Shown here piece after piece: positions 7,636 to 16,082 of a stretch of 64,000 nt of DNA. Source of the stretch: Candidatus Nitrososphaera gargensis Ga9.2 (GTDB lineage Archaea > Thermoproteota > Nitrososphaeria > Nitrososphaerales > Nitrososphaeraceae); contig NC_018719.1 of assembly GCF_000303155.1 (NCBI RefSeq), positions 1,798,001 to 1,862,000 on the forward strand, read 5' to 3'. The notes under the pieces were generated by a model. It was given only the letters and a program-made list of their open reading frames with translations. It was not told where the DNA came from and ran no database searches. Position numbers and translations under genes: made by a program. The first letter of the stretch is position 1. Each line of letters opens with the position of its first letter.

Positions 7636-9291
7636 CTAAGTTGGCTGAAACACTACCGGCAAGGCGAGTCGACCGTCTTTGACAAGGTGGTTCCTCCAAG
7701 CCTGCTCCGTCCTTGCCATACCAAAGTTGACGGCATAATCGATAAAGCAAGGAGAAAGGCTGACTATGTTCCTTATCTTTTTTGCCAGGCTTATCTGCTG
7801 CCGGATCCTTCGCTGCCCTTCCTTAAGTTCGAACAGCTGCGACAAAAGCTCGTCGATAGGCTCGCCGGCCCTTATCTTTTCAGCCCTCATTGAGAGGAGC
7901 GGCCTCATCCTTTTTTCATATTCTGCGTTCTGCTTTTCAAGCAACTGCAGGTAGAGCTCGATATTGTTCTCCGAGGGCATCGCCGCCGCGGCTTTCCGCT
8001 GACCTATGCCCTCATAGATGTCTCTTGAAGACCAGATGAGGGTGAGTGGCAGCCTAATCCCAAGCTTTCCGCTGACTATGCTTCCATCGACAAGGTAGCC
8101 TATGCCTCCCGTCCCTGACGCATAGCAAGAGATTCCAAGGTCCCTTGCAAGCAGCAGCGGGATTGGGATCGCGCGAGGCGACAGGTCATGGATGTTGTTG
8201 CAGCCACCAAGGTCGAGGTTATTCTGGCGGCCGAGGTTCAGCTCCAGCTCTTTCTTGCACGATATGCACGGGCCAGCCAGCACAAGGTCGCCGTTCTTGC
8301 TCACTATTTTTACAGACGCCTTGCTTCCACATCTGCAGTGAACCCAGACGGGCGCGTGCAGGTACGAAGAAGGGCTGACGCCTGTGTCGATCCCGCAGCT
8401 CATAAACATGTTCTCTGCGCGCCTTAGCGCGTCAGAGTACCTGGCCGAATTCGAAATCAAGAACGCAAAGCCGTCCTCAAACACTGAGGATATTTCTGAT
8501 AGCCTGACAAATAGCGTGCTGTAGTTCCATGCTCCATTGACGACCCTTGACATGAGAAACGAGTTCAGATCCGCGTGCGATTTGGCCCTTTCGTACGAAG
8601 CTTCGACATGCTGCCAGAACTGCTCTAAATTGTCGATAAACACACTCCTCATGTCTGCGCCTGCAGTGCTCTTGATCCATGATTTGACCTGACGCTTCCA
8701 GTTATGCACAACCAATTCGCTTGGTACCGGCATGTTGCAGACCATCTGCCAGCGCTTTGATTCGCTGACGGGCAGCCGTAGCTCCATCACGCCAGAGGAA
8801 TGCTGCATGCTGGGCAGCTGCGCAAGCCTTACCCAAGACTCGTCAACAAAGTCATGGTCCACCACGAGAAAGAGGTTGACTATCCTGCTGCTACCGCCTC
8901 TGTCAAGCTCTTCAATGGCATCCTTTAAAGTTTCAAGCAGGACTATTTTCTTAAAGACCCTGCCGTATGCAAAGAGGTTTGGCTGGTGCGTAGAAACGAC
9001 TATCCTTGCCGCGGGGTCATCCAAAAGCTCGATGCTACTTCTGACATGCTCTGTGAGCGTGCCGGCCTCAGAATGGAATTTCTTGATAAACGACTTGAGC
9101 ACCGCGCGGTTGCGCAGGACAAAGTCTCCTGTCTGGATCTTTTGCGATGCTACGCGATTTACTGCATCGGCAAACTTTTCCGGTATTGACCCTGTAAACT
9201 CAGAAACAGCTGGATCATTTACTTGATTGAATCTAGCAAACAGTGCTCTTACTTGCAGTGGTGCTTGGTCGACTACTGCTAGCGGCGACAT
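7636..9291 (-). CDS. BshC-like putative cysteine ligase with inserted zinc-ribbon
   Basis: 551 residues resembling bacillithiol synthase BshC, which joins cysteine to a glucosamine conjugate. Matching landmarks are the nucleotide-fold strand VVSTHQPNLFAYGRVFKK (about 98-115), VVDHDFVDESW (about 143-153), the late SPRAIPIPLLLARDLG and YASGTGGIGYLVDG segments (about 371-403), and a long C-terminal coiled coil (about 440-515). Unlike the BshC I know, it carries a Cys cluster C319-x-C321-x20-C342-x2-C345 that looks like a zinc ribbon. It is immediately downstream of a PIG-L deacetylase gene (21-nt gap), a BshB-BshC-like pairing. Substrate is unknown; it may make a different thiol or amide conjugate. 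Confidence 0.7.
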   Translation of the reverse strand: MSPLAVVDQAPLQVRALFARFNQVNDPAVSEFTGSIPEKFADAVNRVASQKIQTGDFVLRNRAVLKSFIKKFHSEAGTLTEHVRSSIELLDDPAARIVVSTHQPNLFAYGRVFKKIVLLETLKDAIEELDRGGSSRIVNLFLVVDHDFVDESWVRLAQLPSMQHSSGVMELRLPVSESKRWQMVCNMPVPSELVVHNWKRQVKSWIKSTAGADMRSVFIDNLEQFWQHVEASYERAKSHADLNSFLMSRVVNGAWNYSTLFVRLSEISSVFEDGFAFLISNSARYSDALRRAENMFMSCGIDTGVSPSSYLHAPVWVHCRCGSKASVKIVSKNGDLVLAGPCISCKKELELNLGRQNNLDLGGCNNIHDLSPRAIPIPLLLARDLGISCYASGTGGIGYLVDGSIVSGKLGIRLPLTLIWSSRDIYEGIGQRKAAAAMPSENNIELYLQLLEKQNAEYEKRMRPLLSMRAEKIRAGEPIDELLSQLFELKEGQRRIRQQISLAKKIRNIVSLSPCFIDYAVNFGMARTEQAWRNHLVKDGRLALPVVFQPT

Positions 9292-9312
9292 TTTCTTTCT
9301 CTGCCTGCTCTC

Positions 9313-10014
9313 CTAGATTAGCTCGATTATCTCCTTGGGCCTGGTCGCCCCGGCGATCTTGGGTATGCGGTCATTTGGAACCTTCCAGAGCTTGAACTCT
9401 TTGCCAAAGCATATCTTTAGCACTTCAAACGCTTCGACATAGTTTATCGATGTGTTGAGCCTGCTTTGCAGTGCGCGGTATTCTGCAAGGCCCTTGATCG
9501 CGTTTGCTTTCAGGTACAGCTTGCTCTGCTGCGACCAGAATATCTTGATAAGCTCCACCTTTTCGTCAACGACATCGGAAATGTCGTAATACACTTGCGG
9601 CTTGAAATCCTTGGTGAGTGGTATTTCATAAGACATGATGTTTGGGATGAACCTTCCTGCCTCAATTGTGGATGACGCGACAGCACGGTGGTCGTGGTGA
9701 ACATCGCCAAGCGAATGGGTGATTATGAGATCAGGATCAGCTTTGTTGATAAAGAACTCGATGTGGTTTATGAGGTCCGTGCTACTGACGTTGAGCCTTG
9801 TGTCTTCAAAGTTGTCAATCCACAGCGCTTTTGCCCCGATGAACTTTGCAGACTGCATAAGCTCCTTTGTCCTCTGCTCTGGATCGCCTGAAGCCGCCCC
9901 ACGTGTCAGGGTGTACATGAAAACGCTGTGCCCTTGCCTTGCGGCCTTTATCAAAAGTCCTCCGCAGCCCAACTCTATGTCGTCAGGATGCGCGCCTATA
10001 GCTAGAATGTTCAC
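9313..10014 (-). CDS. PIG-L/BshB family Zn-dependent N-deacetylase
   Basis: 233 residues with the LmbE/PIG-L motif AHPDDIELGCGG (residues 8-19; His and Asp for Zn) and the later HSLGDVHHDHRAV (about 115-127) carrying the third Zn ligand and catalytic His. This family removes acetyl from GlcNAc conjugates (GlcNAc-PI, GlcNAc-malate, GlcNAc-inositol). The start overlaps no gene; a divergent promoter region of about 150 nt separates it from the polysaccharide genes. It is co-oriented with and upstream of the BshC-like gene, so both probably act in one pathway. Confidence 0.88.
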   Translation of the reverse strand: MNILAIGAHPDDIELGCGGLLIKAARQGHSVFMYTLTRGAASGDPEQRTKELMQSAKFIGAKALWIDNFEDTRLNVSSTDLINHIEFFINKADPDLIITHSLGDVHHDHRAVASSTIEAGRFIPNIMSYEIPLTKDFKPQVYYDISDVVDEKVELIKIFWSQQSKLYLKANAIKGLAEYRALQSRLNTSINYVEAFEVLKICFGKEFKLWKVPNDRIPKIAGATRPKEIIELI

Positions 10015-10079
10015 GAGTGCAACTCTCTATCGTGCTTATTTATCGATGAACTAACCTTCTTCTATTCGATTCAGTTTGT

Positions 10080-10087
10080 TTCTAGAA
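10080..10087. promoter_or_regulatory. Palindrome TTCTAGAA, copy 1
   Basis: This lies in the divergent space between the PIG-L gene and the helical-repeat protein gene, 75 nt before the latter. Same 8-bp palindrome as at 14927, 16025, 17967 and 18100. Possible shared regulator site. Confidence 0.35.
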
Positions 10088-10162
10088 GCGTAGCTTGAAC
10101 GATTCTAAGTAGAGAAAATTGCTCTTGAGTTAAAAATTGGGCGTAAAAGGCTTGAGTGGAAT

Positions 10163-10810
10163 ATGCAGGTAAAAACTTGGTTACAGAGACTTACAGACGA
10201 GTCTAATCTGTGGTTCAATGCGGTCAAGGCAGAAGATGAAGGGAGCTTTCAGAGCGCCATTTCATATTACATGAAGGACGCTCTGGAATGCATAAGGCAG
10301 CACTCGCTTGTCAGGGCAGCGCTAAGCTGTTCGTGCGCGGCCAACTGCCTAGCAAGGATGGGCGCGTGGTCGCCGGCGCGCATGCTGTATTCAGAGGCTG
10401 GCCGCCTTTATGTCGAAAATTCAGAAATTGCAATGTCCGAGTCGATAAGGGAGGCCCTCTGGTCGCTGCAGGAGGCTTTTGAAAATTATGCGCTTGCAGG
10501 TGATGACAGTGCAGCAGACACCGTGCGCGAAAGGTATGTCATGCTTGCTGCCAGAACAAGCCCGTTTTCAAGAGCAGGGCAGGTTGCAGAGGATCTGGAA
10601 TCGCGCAGGGTGGAATCGATCAAGCCTGATCCAAGGAAGAAGGAAGCAAGCATTCCAGAAGAGCTGGCTGGCGAAATTGAAAACTTCGTGAGGGCAAGAA
10701 GGTCTGGCACGGCAAGGACCGACGACTCGTTTGACCCAAGCTATGTCATGAGATCGATAGGCGTGAACAACGGAGGCAGCAGGTTGGATGAAAAAAGTAT
10801 TGCTAGTTAA
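10163..10810 (+). CDS. Helical-repeat (TPR-like) protein opening the Pel-like operon
   Basis: 215 residues. Residues about 5-130 are a run of amphipathic helices with small-residue packing (SAISYYMKDALECIRQH, AALSCSCAANCLARMG, WSPARMLYSEAGRLY, ALWSLQEAFENYALAG), suggestive of TPR or SNAP-like repeats. The rest is charged and probably disordered. No signal peptide. The gene overlaps the following PelF-like gene by 23 nt. By position it could be a scaffold like the TPR part of bacterial PelE, but that is inference. Confidence 0.7.
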   Translation: MQVKTWLQRLTDESNLWFNAVKAEDEGSFQSAISYYMKDALECIRQHSLVRAALSCSCAANCLARMGAWSPARMLYSEAGRLYVENSEIAMSESIREALWSLQEAFENYALAGDDSAADTVRERYVMLAARTSPFSRAGQVAEDLESRRVESIKPDPRKKEASIPEELAGEIENFVRARRSGTARTDDSFDPSYVMRSIGVNNGGSRLDEKSIAS

Positions 10811-12287
10811 CTGGGACAGCTACCCAAATGTCATGTCCGGCGGGGTCTACTCGTGGGAAAAGACCCTTGTTGAAAGCATGACAGATTACGAGTTTACGGT
10901 CATAAACCTGCTTTCAAACCCAAACGTCAACGGCAAGTTCACCGTTCCTCCGCATGTAAAGCAGGTAATAGACTTGCCTCTCTTTGGCTCCAATAGGTAC
11001 GAGGAATTCTACACCGATAAAAATAGGCCACTACTCGACAAGATAGCGCGCACCAAAGATCACATCATAGTGGAAGAGTTCATGCCGCTCTACAGGAAGT
11101 TCCTTGCAAGCATCTTCTCAAACAACTGCGACCCTGCAGAGCTTTCCCAGATTGTCTACCGACTCCACAGGTTCCTTTCGGTCTACGACTCTAAAAAGTG
11201 TCTAGAGCATACGCTTGCCTGGGAAACCTTTCTTGACCAGCTAGAATGCGACCCGCTCTACCGCGAGATGACCATGAGAGAAGCGCTGACTGCATTCCAG
11301 ATTGTACAGCGCAACATGCAGATACTGTCTCTTGAAGTCCCCCGGGTCGACCTCGTGCACTGTTCCCTAGCATGGTTCCCAGCAATGATAGCAGTCTCAG
11401 CCAAGATAGAGCACGACTGCCCGATCATAATCACCGAGCATGGCGTGGCGTTCCGGGAGCTCCTGCTCTACTATAACGCGTTTCTGCGCGACGAGCCGTC
11501 CAACATTTTCTGGAAGCTCTTTTCCGCAAACGTCGTTCGGACGGTGTATTCTATGGCAGACGTGATCGCACCAGTCTGCTATGCAAACGCAAAGTGGGAG
11601 GAGAGTCTGGGGGCCGAGCCGTCCAAGATCAAGGTGATATACAACGGCGTGGATGCGACCAAGTTCCGTCCACTGGACTTGAAAAGAGAGGACACGCGGC
11701 CTACAGTTGCCTGCATTGGCAGGGTCGACGTCTTCAAAGACATTGTGAACCTCATCCAGTCGATACGGTACGTCAAGGACCGGGTGCCTGACATCCAGTG
11801 CCTGATCTACGGCGCGTCAACGGATCTAGAGTACTCGCTCAGGTGCGTCAACATGGTGTCTGCCCTCGGCCTGCAGGGGAACATCCGGTTTATGGGCAAG
11901 GTCAAGGACCCAGAGATAGCCTACAATGCGGCCGACGTGATTGTGGTAAGCAGCATCACAGAGGGCTTTCCGTTTGCCGTAATTGAAGCAATGGCGTGCG
12001 GCAAGGGCATAGTCGCCACGGACGTTGGCGGCATAAGGGAAGCCCTTGAAGGCTGCGGCCTCTTGGTCAGAAGTAGCCACCCGCAAGAGCTTGCAAACGC
12101 AATAGTCCAACTCCTGCAGGACGAGAACCTGAGGTCAAGGCTTGGGGCGGCCGCTCTTGAGCGGGCCCGGAAGGGCTTTACGATAGAGCAGTCGCTTGGC
12201 CAGTACCGAGAGCAGTACAAGCGCTTGACGGAGGCGCAGCAAAGCCGCGCGCCGGTGGCAAAGGAGGAGGTGGCAGCAGCCCAGTGA
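10788..12287 (+). CDS. PelF-like GT4 glycosyltransferase
   Basis: 499 residues of GT-B fold. The N-terminal half starts with VNWDSYPNVMSGGVYSWEKT and has the acceptor-domain motif ITEHGVAFRELLLYYN (about 215-230), typical of the PelF-type N-domain (DUF3492). The C-terminal half has VIYNGVDATKFRP and the donor-binding E-x7-E motif TEGFPFAVIEAMACGKG (about 390-406). PelF transfers UDP-activated N-acetylhexosamine during Pel exopolysaccharide synthesis. Start ATG at 10788 overlaps the upstream gene; the stop overlaps the epimerase GTG by 4 nt. Confidence 0.85.
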   Translation: MKKVLLVNWDSYPNVMSGGVYSWEKTLVESMTDYEFTVINLLSNPNVNGKFTVPPHVKQVIDLPLFGSNRYEEFYTDKNRPLLDKIARTKDHIIVEEFMPLYRKFLASIFSNNCDPAELSQIVYRLHRFLSVYDSKKCLEHTLAWETFLDQLECDPLYREMTMREALTAFQIVQRNMQILSLEVPRVDLVHCSLAWFPAMIAVSAKIEHDCPIIITEHGVAFRELLLYYNAFLRDEPSNIFWKLFSANVVRTVYSMADVIAPVCYANAKWEESLGAEPSKIKVIYNGVDATKFRPLDLKREDTRPTVACIGRVDVFKDIVNLIQSIRYVKDRVPDIQCLIYGASTDLEYSLRCVNMVSALGLQGNIRFMGKVKDPEIAYNAADVIVVSSITEGFPFAVIEAMACGKGIVATDVGGIREALEGCGLLVRSSHPQELANAIVQLLQDENLRSRLGAAALERARKGFTIEQSLGQYREQYKRLTEAQQSRAPVAKEEVAAAQ

Positions 12288-13258
12288 GGATCGCAAAGGC
12301 ACTTGTCACAGGAGGGGCCGGCTTTATAGGAAGCCACATCGTGGACGAGCTGATAGCAAGGGGCATCGAGACCTACGTCATCGACAACCTGAGCACTGGC
12401 ACGCTCAACAACCTCGTGCAGCATCGCGGCAATAGCCTGCTCCACTTTATGGCCGGGGACGTCAGAGAAGCGGAAGCGCTCCTACAGGATACGAATATCG
12501 ACGTCGTCTTCCATGAAGCGGCCATAGCCAGCGTCCCCAAATCGGTAAGCCATCCTCTGCTGGTACATGACGTAAATGTAAACATGACTCTACACCTGCT
12601 GAACTATTGCGTCAAGAGCGGGGTCAAGCGCTTCATCTTTGCCTCTTCGGCGGCGGTTTATGGAATATTGGAAAGCAAGGCGACTGAGGACATGGCATGC
12701 AGGCCAAACTCGCCATATGGCGCCGGCAAGCTGGCGATTGAAGACTATTTACACGCGTACAGGCGGACATATGGCCTTGAAACTGTGATGCTGCGCTACT
12801 TTAACGTCTACGGCCCGCGCCAGATCTACAGCGACTACAGCGGCGTCATCACGATTTTCATAAACAAGCTGCTCGAAGGCGAGCGGCCAGTCATATTCGG
12901 GGACGGCCTGCAGGTGAGGGACTTTGTACATGTCAGCGACATCGTGCAGGCAAACATGCTGGCAATGGATTCTGCGGCTGCAGTCGGAGAGATGTTTAAC
13001 GTCGCATCGGGCAGGGCCACTAACATATTGGAGATGGTCAAAATCATAAAGAAACTGATGGGCGCCACGGACATCGAGCACCAGTTTGCCCCGCCGAGGC
13101 CAGGCGACATGAAGCTTGGCCTTGCATCGATTGACAAGATACGGGCGGTGCTGGGCTACGACCCAAAGATCCAAATACAGCAGGGGCTGAAAGGTGTGAT
13201 CGAGTCAATAAGCAAGATACAGGTGCCGAAAATACAACATGCCGGTGAGGCGACCTAG
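12284..13258 (+). CDS. NAD-dependent sugar-nucleotide epimerase (GalE/PelX-like)
   Basis: 324-residue short-chain dehydrogenase of the extended type. GGAGFIGSHIVDEL is the NAD-binding glycine motif, the SSAAVYG serine and the YGAGK tyrosine/lysine form the catalytic set, and RYFNVYGPRQ is the substrate loop. It most likely interconverts UDP-Glc/Gal or UDP-GlcNAc/GalNAc, supplying the PelF-like transferase. The GTG start (12284) overlaps the transferase stop, so the enzymes are made together. Exact sugar specificity cannot be read from the sequence. Confidence 0.88.
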   Translation: MRIAKALVTGGAGFIGSHIVDELIARGIETYVIDNLSTGTLNNLVQHRGNSLLHFMAGDVREAEALLQDTNIDVVFHEAAIASVPKSVSHPLLVHDVNVNMTLHLLNYCVKSGVKRFIFASSAAVYGILESKATEDMACRPNSPYGAGKLAIEDYLHAYRRTYGLETVMLRYFNVYGPRQIYSDYSGVITIFINKLLEGERPVIFGDGLQVRDFVHVSDIVQANMLAMDSAAAVGEMFNVASGRATNILEMVKIIKKLMGATDIEHQFAPPRPGDMKLGLASIDKIRAVLGYDPKIQIQQGLKGVIESISKIQVPKIQHAGEAT

Positions 13259-13261
13259 TAG

Positions 13262-14917
13262 ATGGAATCGGTTCAAGAAAATAAAGAAATTTCAAGAGAA
13301 GCAAGGGTGTTTGCAAACAAGACTGCAAGGTCCATAGCCGAGATCCAGCAGAGCGTCAACAACATGGCCGATGTCCTGGTATTCCTCGAAGTACTCGGCT
13401 ACGACGACAGGACTGCAAAGAGGAATGGCTTTGAAAACCTCTACGAGCTTGCAAAGTATGTCTACAACTTTGTCGATGCCTATGATGATGACGACAAGTC
13501 TCACACGTCCAACTCCTTTGCAATGGAGGTACCAAGCACAAAGAAGCGCCTTGCGGAAAGCCTTAGCATGATATTCCCGTGGCTGGGCTCGCTCGTGCTC
13601 CTGTTCTTGACAGGCGTGTCGCTCTGGATGGCGTGGGACCTTCCAGCCAGCGTGACGACCGCGTTCTTGGCCGGCGTGTTTCTGGGGCTGGTGGTGACCG
13701 AAGGGCTGCTGCAGAACTATAACCGGTTGTTCTCGTTCTACTATTCTCAGACTAACATTGGAGAAATAAAGCGAAGCATCGAGAGGAGCTATGTCCTTGC
13801 CGGCGTGATACTATCTGGCACCGTTGCCCTGCTGTATGGTGTATCAGAGCTTGCAAACATCCCGCTTGAACTTGCCATGATAGCGGCCGTCAGCACGGTA
13901 ACGATTTCGCTCCACAGGATAAGCTATGTCATAATGTATGCGCTCAAAAAACTGACGCATATCGGGATCTCCTATGCGATCGCGCTTGGTGTCCTTGCCG
14001 GCGTGTTCTTTCTTGCGCCGGACGCCATCCCTGACGTCACCGTGCGCTACTTTGCCGCCCTTGGCAGCGCGTTTGCAGTGCTCTCTAGCTTTGCGATGTA
14101 CCACCATTACAAGATAATGGGCAAGAGCTCGACTTCGATAGTTGCCAAAAATGCTCCACATTTTTACAGCCCGCTGACAGTCAACGACAATACCATTACA
14201 TCGCGCTTTGGAGTGCAGCTGTGGGAGTGCCTGCCGTATTTCATGTATGGCACATTCTACTTTATCTTGCTTTTTGCCGACAGAGCAATATCGTGGTTCT
14301 TCAACCCTGTATCAGTCACCGCCGCAAACGGGACAATTCTGCCGCTGTCCTTCAACTCTATCTACCACATCGGGGCAGACCTCGCGCTTCTCGTGATACT
14401 TCCAGTCGCAATAATGCAGTATGTCATAACGTCGCCTATCTATGCGCTCGTGCACAACCGCGCAATAGTGCTAAAGGTATCGGAGAACAAAAAGATCGAT
14501 TGGTTCCTGCAATACAGCTACCACAAGCTGATGGCTGCGTCAATCGCGGTGTCTGTTGCCGGCGCGCTGATACTGAATTTGGTGGCTCCTGCGATAATAA
14601 TTGGATACCTTGGGGGCTCTGAAGTCAGCATGCGCATACTGACCTTTGCTTCGGCTGGCGCAGTCTTTCTTTCAGTATTCGCTGCAAATGGAGTCTTTAT
14701 GATATTCCTTGGCAAGGTAAAGGCACTGGCGCAAGTGTCGCTTGCAGCAGCGTTTATCGTCATTGTGGGGGGCACGTTCCTTGCGCAGTATGGTGGCTTT
14801 GAAAATATAGTGATCGCGTACTTGGCCGCCACAGTGTTTGCTGGCATGGCATCGACTGTTGCAATGAGAGTGGCGATCAGAAAGGCAGCCAGCTTACTTT
14901 TTGCGCGCTACATCTGA
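13262..14917 (+). CDS. PelG-like polytopic polysaccharide export protein
   Basis: 551 residues with a soluble N-terminal ~95 residues (helical, acidic) and about 12 hydrophobic segments. The YFMYGTFYFILLFADRAISW segment (about 325-344) is the hallmark I associate with PelG, an inner-membrane protein of the MOP flippase superfamily. Others are LVTEGLLQNYNRLFSFYYSQ and YALVHNRAIVL. The gene begins 3 nt after the epimerase stop. With PelF and an epimerase directly upstream it completes a minimal Pel-like set. PelA, PelB, PelC and PelD relatives are not seen nearby. Confidence 0.8.
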   Translation: MESVQENKEISREARVFANKTARSIAEIQQSVNNMADVLVFLEVLGYDDRTAKRNGFENLYELAKYVYNFVDAYDDDDKSHTSNSFAMEVPSTKKRLAESLSMIFPWLGSLVLLFLTGVSLWMAWDLPASVTTAFLAGVFLGLVVTEGLLQNYNRLFSFYYSQTNIGEIKRSIERSYVLAGVILSGTVALLYGVSELANIPLELAMIAAVSTVTISLHRISYVIMYALKKLTHIGISYAIALGVLAGVFFLAPDAIPDVTVRYFAALGSAFAVLSSFAMYHHYKIMGKSSTSIVAKNAPHFYSPLTVNDNTITSRFGVQLWECLPYFMYGTFYFILLFADRAISWFFNPVSVTAANGTILPLSFNSIYHIGADLALLVILPVAIMQYVITSPIYALVHNRAIVLKVSENKKIDWFLQYSYHKLMAASIAVSVAGALILNLVAPAIIIGYLGGSEVSMRILTFASAGAVFLSVFAANGVFMIFLGKVKALAQVSLAAAFIVIVGGTFLAQYGGFENIVIAYLAATVFAGMASTVAMRVAIRKAASLLFARYI

Positions 14918-14923
14918 TCGCTA

Positions 14924-14937
14924 TATTTCTAGAAATA
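14924..14937. promoter_or_regulatory. 14-bp perfect palindrome TATTTCTAGAAATA between convergent genes
   Basis: A perfect 14-bp palindrome containing TTCTAGAA lies 6 nt after the pelG-like stop and includes the stop codon of the convergent ATP-grasp gene. It may be a termination signal, or a copy of the element seen upstream of neighbouring genes, or partly coding coincidence. Confidence 0.35.
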
Positions 14938-15972
14938 GTCTGGCACAAACGAGCCTTTTTCTACTCTTCTGCCATGCAATGCTTTTTCGTACACCAAGTA
15001 CGGCACATACACCTCGTTCCAGTACCTCATGCATACGAGCCGCTCATAGCTGTTGATCTTGACTTCTTGGCCCAACACGGTGTTGCGGAATACGATGTCC
15101 GGTTCGTTGACGCCGGCGGCCGCGCGCATGGGGCATGTGGCTGAAAAGCGCGGGTTTATTTCAAACACCACCGGCGCCTCGCCTTCAAGCTTTGCCTGCA
15201 CATTGATCGGGCCGGAAGCGCCGAGCTTTAGCGCAACGTCTTCTGCGGACCTGCACACACTGTGGTAATGGTCTATAAAGGCTTTGTAGGTCTGACCATG
15301 CTTGATCATCTTGCGAATCGATATTGATGACATGGCATATGTGGAGTTCCTGTCGATCGTGACCCCTGTAGTGAATTCATCGCCAGCCAGGTACTTTTGA
15401 ACAAGAGGTCTCCAACCGGCCCTTTCAATAGCCAAAATGGAGCTGTCCATCTCTTGCTTGCTCTTTGCAATATAGAAATGGAGCGAGCCATATCCCTCTC
15501 TCGGCTTGACGACAACCGGGAATCCAAACTCTCTGACGAACGCGTCACGCTCTTCTGGGAGCGACGAGGGCGCGCACGCAAGGCCGTTTGCCCTGCAAAA
15601 TTCATAAGTTGCCCACTTGTCCCTTGCGATAGCGAGCGCCTCAAGCGGCCCCGTCAAAAGTTTTGCTCCTGTCTTCTCTATCGCCTCTTTTGCGCCTGCC
15701 AGAGCCAGCAGCTCATCGTCAGATCCGCAGAAAACCGCCTGCACGTCGTTGTCGCTGCATACCTTTGCAACGCTGTCAATATAGTCCGGCGATGACACCG
15801 GGGGAACTAGAATGCCGCTGTCGCAGCGATAAAGGCCCGCTGCAAGCGGGCTCATGTCGGCCGCAATTATTGTATACCTGATGTCTCCCTTTTTGCTTGC
15901 AAGCTTAAGCGACTTTATTATGCCTTGGGCTACAATACTGCCAGCGGCAGTCACTAGCACCCTTGCATTCAT
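14929..15972 (-). CDS. ATP-grasp ligase, carbamoyl-phosphate-synthase-like
   Basis: 347 residues. N-terminal Rossmann-like preATP-grasp domain (VLVTAAGSIVAQGIIKSL), then the ATP-grasp fold with FPVVVKPREGYGS (about 150-162, ATP-binding Lys), VQKYLAGDEFTTGV, and the metal site APVVFEINPRFSAT (about 265-278). This subfamily ligates a carboxylate to an amine or other nucleophile in peptide, lipid or sugar modification. The gene converges on the Pel-like run. Substrate is unknown; modification of the polymer or of an amino-sugar conjugate is a plausible reading. Confidence 0.85.
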   Translation of the reverse strand: MNARVLVTAAGSIVAQGIIKSLKLASKKGDIRYTIIAADMSPLAAGLYRCDSGILVPPVSSPDYIDSVAKVCSDNDVQAVFCGSDDELLALAGAKEAIEKTGAKLLTGPLEALAIARDKWATYEFCRANGLACAPSSLPEERDAFVREFGFPVVVKPREGYGSLHFYIAKSKQEMDSSILAIERAGWRPLVQKYLAGDEFTTGVTIDRNSTYAMSSISIRKMIKHGQTYKAFIDHYHSVCRSAEDVALKLGASGPINVQAKLEGEAPVVFEINPRFSATCPMRAAAGVNEPDIVFRNTVLGQEVKINSYERLVCMRYWNEVYVPYLVYEKALHGRRVEKGSFVPDYF

Positions 15973-16024
15973 CTGAAACCATGGGATTGCTGGTTTATCT
16001 GCCTTGACAGCTATACATTATATT

Positions 16025-16032
16025 TTCTAGAA
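16025..16032. promoter_or_regulatory. Palindrome TTCTAGAA, copy 3
   Basis: This sits midway in the 110-nt divergent region between the ATP-grasp gene (start 15972) and the phosphatase gene (start 16083), about 50 nt from each. It could serve both promoters. Confidence 0.35.
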
Positions 16033-16082
16033 GCATCCTACATGCAATACATTTTAACCGCCACGCCAGATCAGTATTCCTG

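Noticed and set aside
12284-13258. Possible dTDP-glucose dehydratase
   Set aside because: No dehydratase-type Asp-Glu pair next to the catalytic Tyr/Thr triad was seen; the GalE-like epimerase reading fits better.
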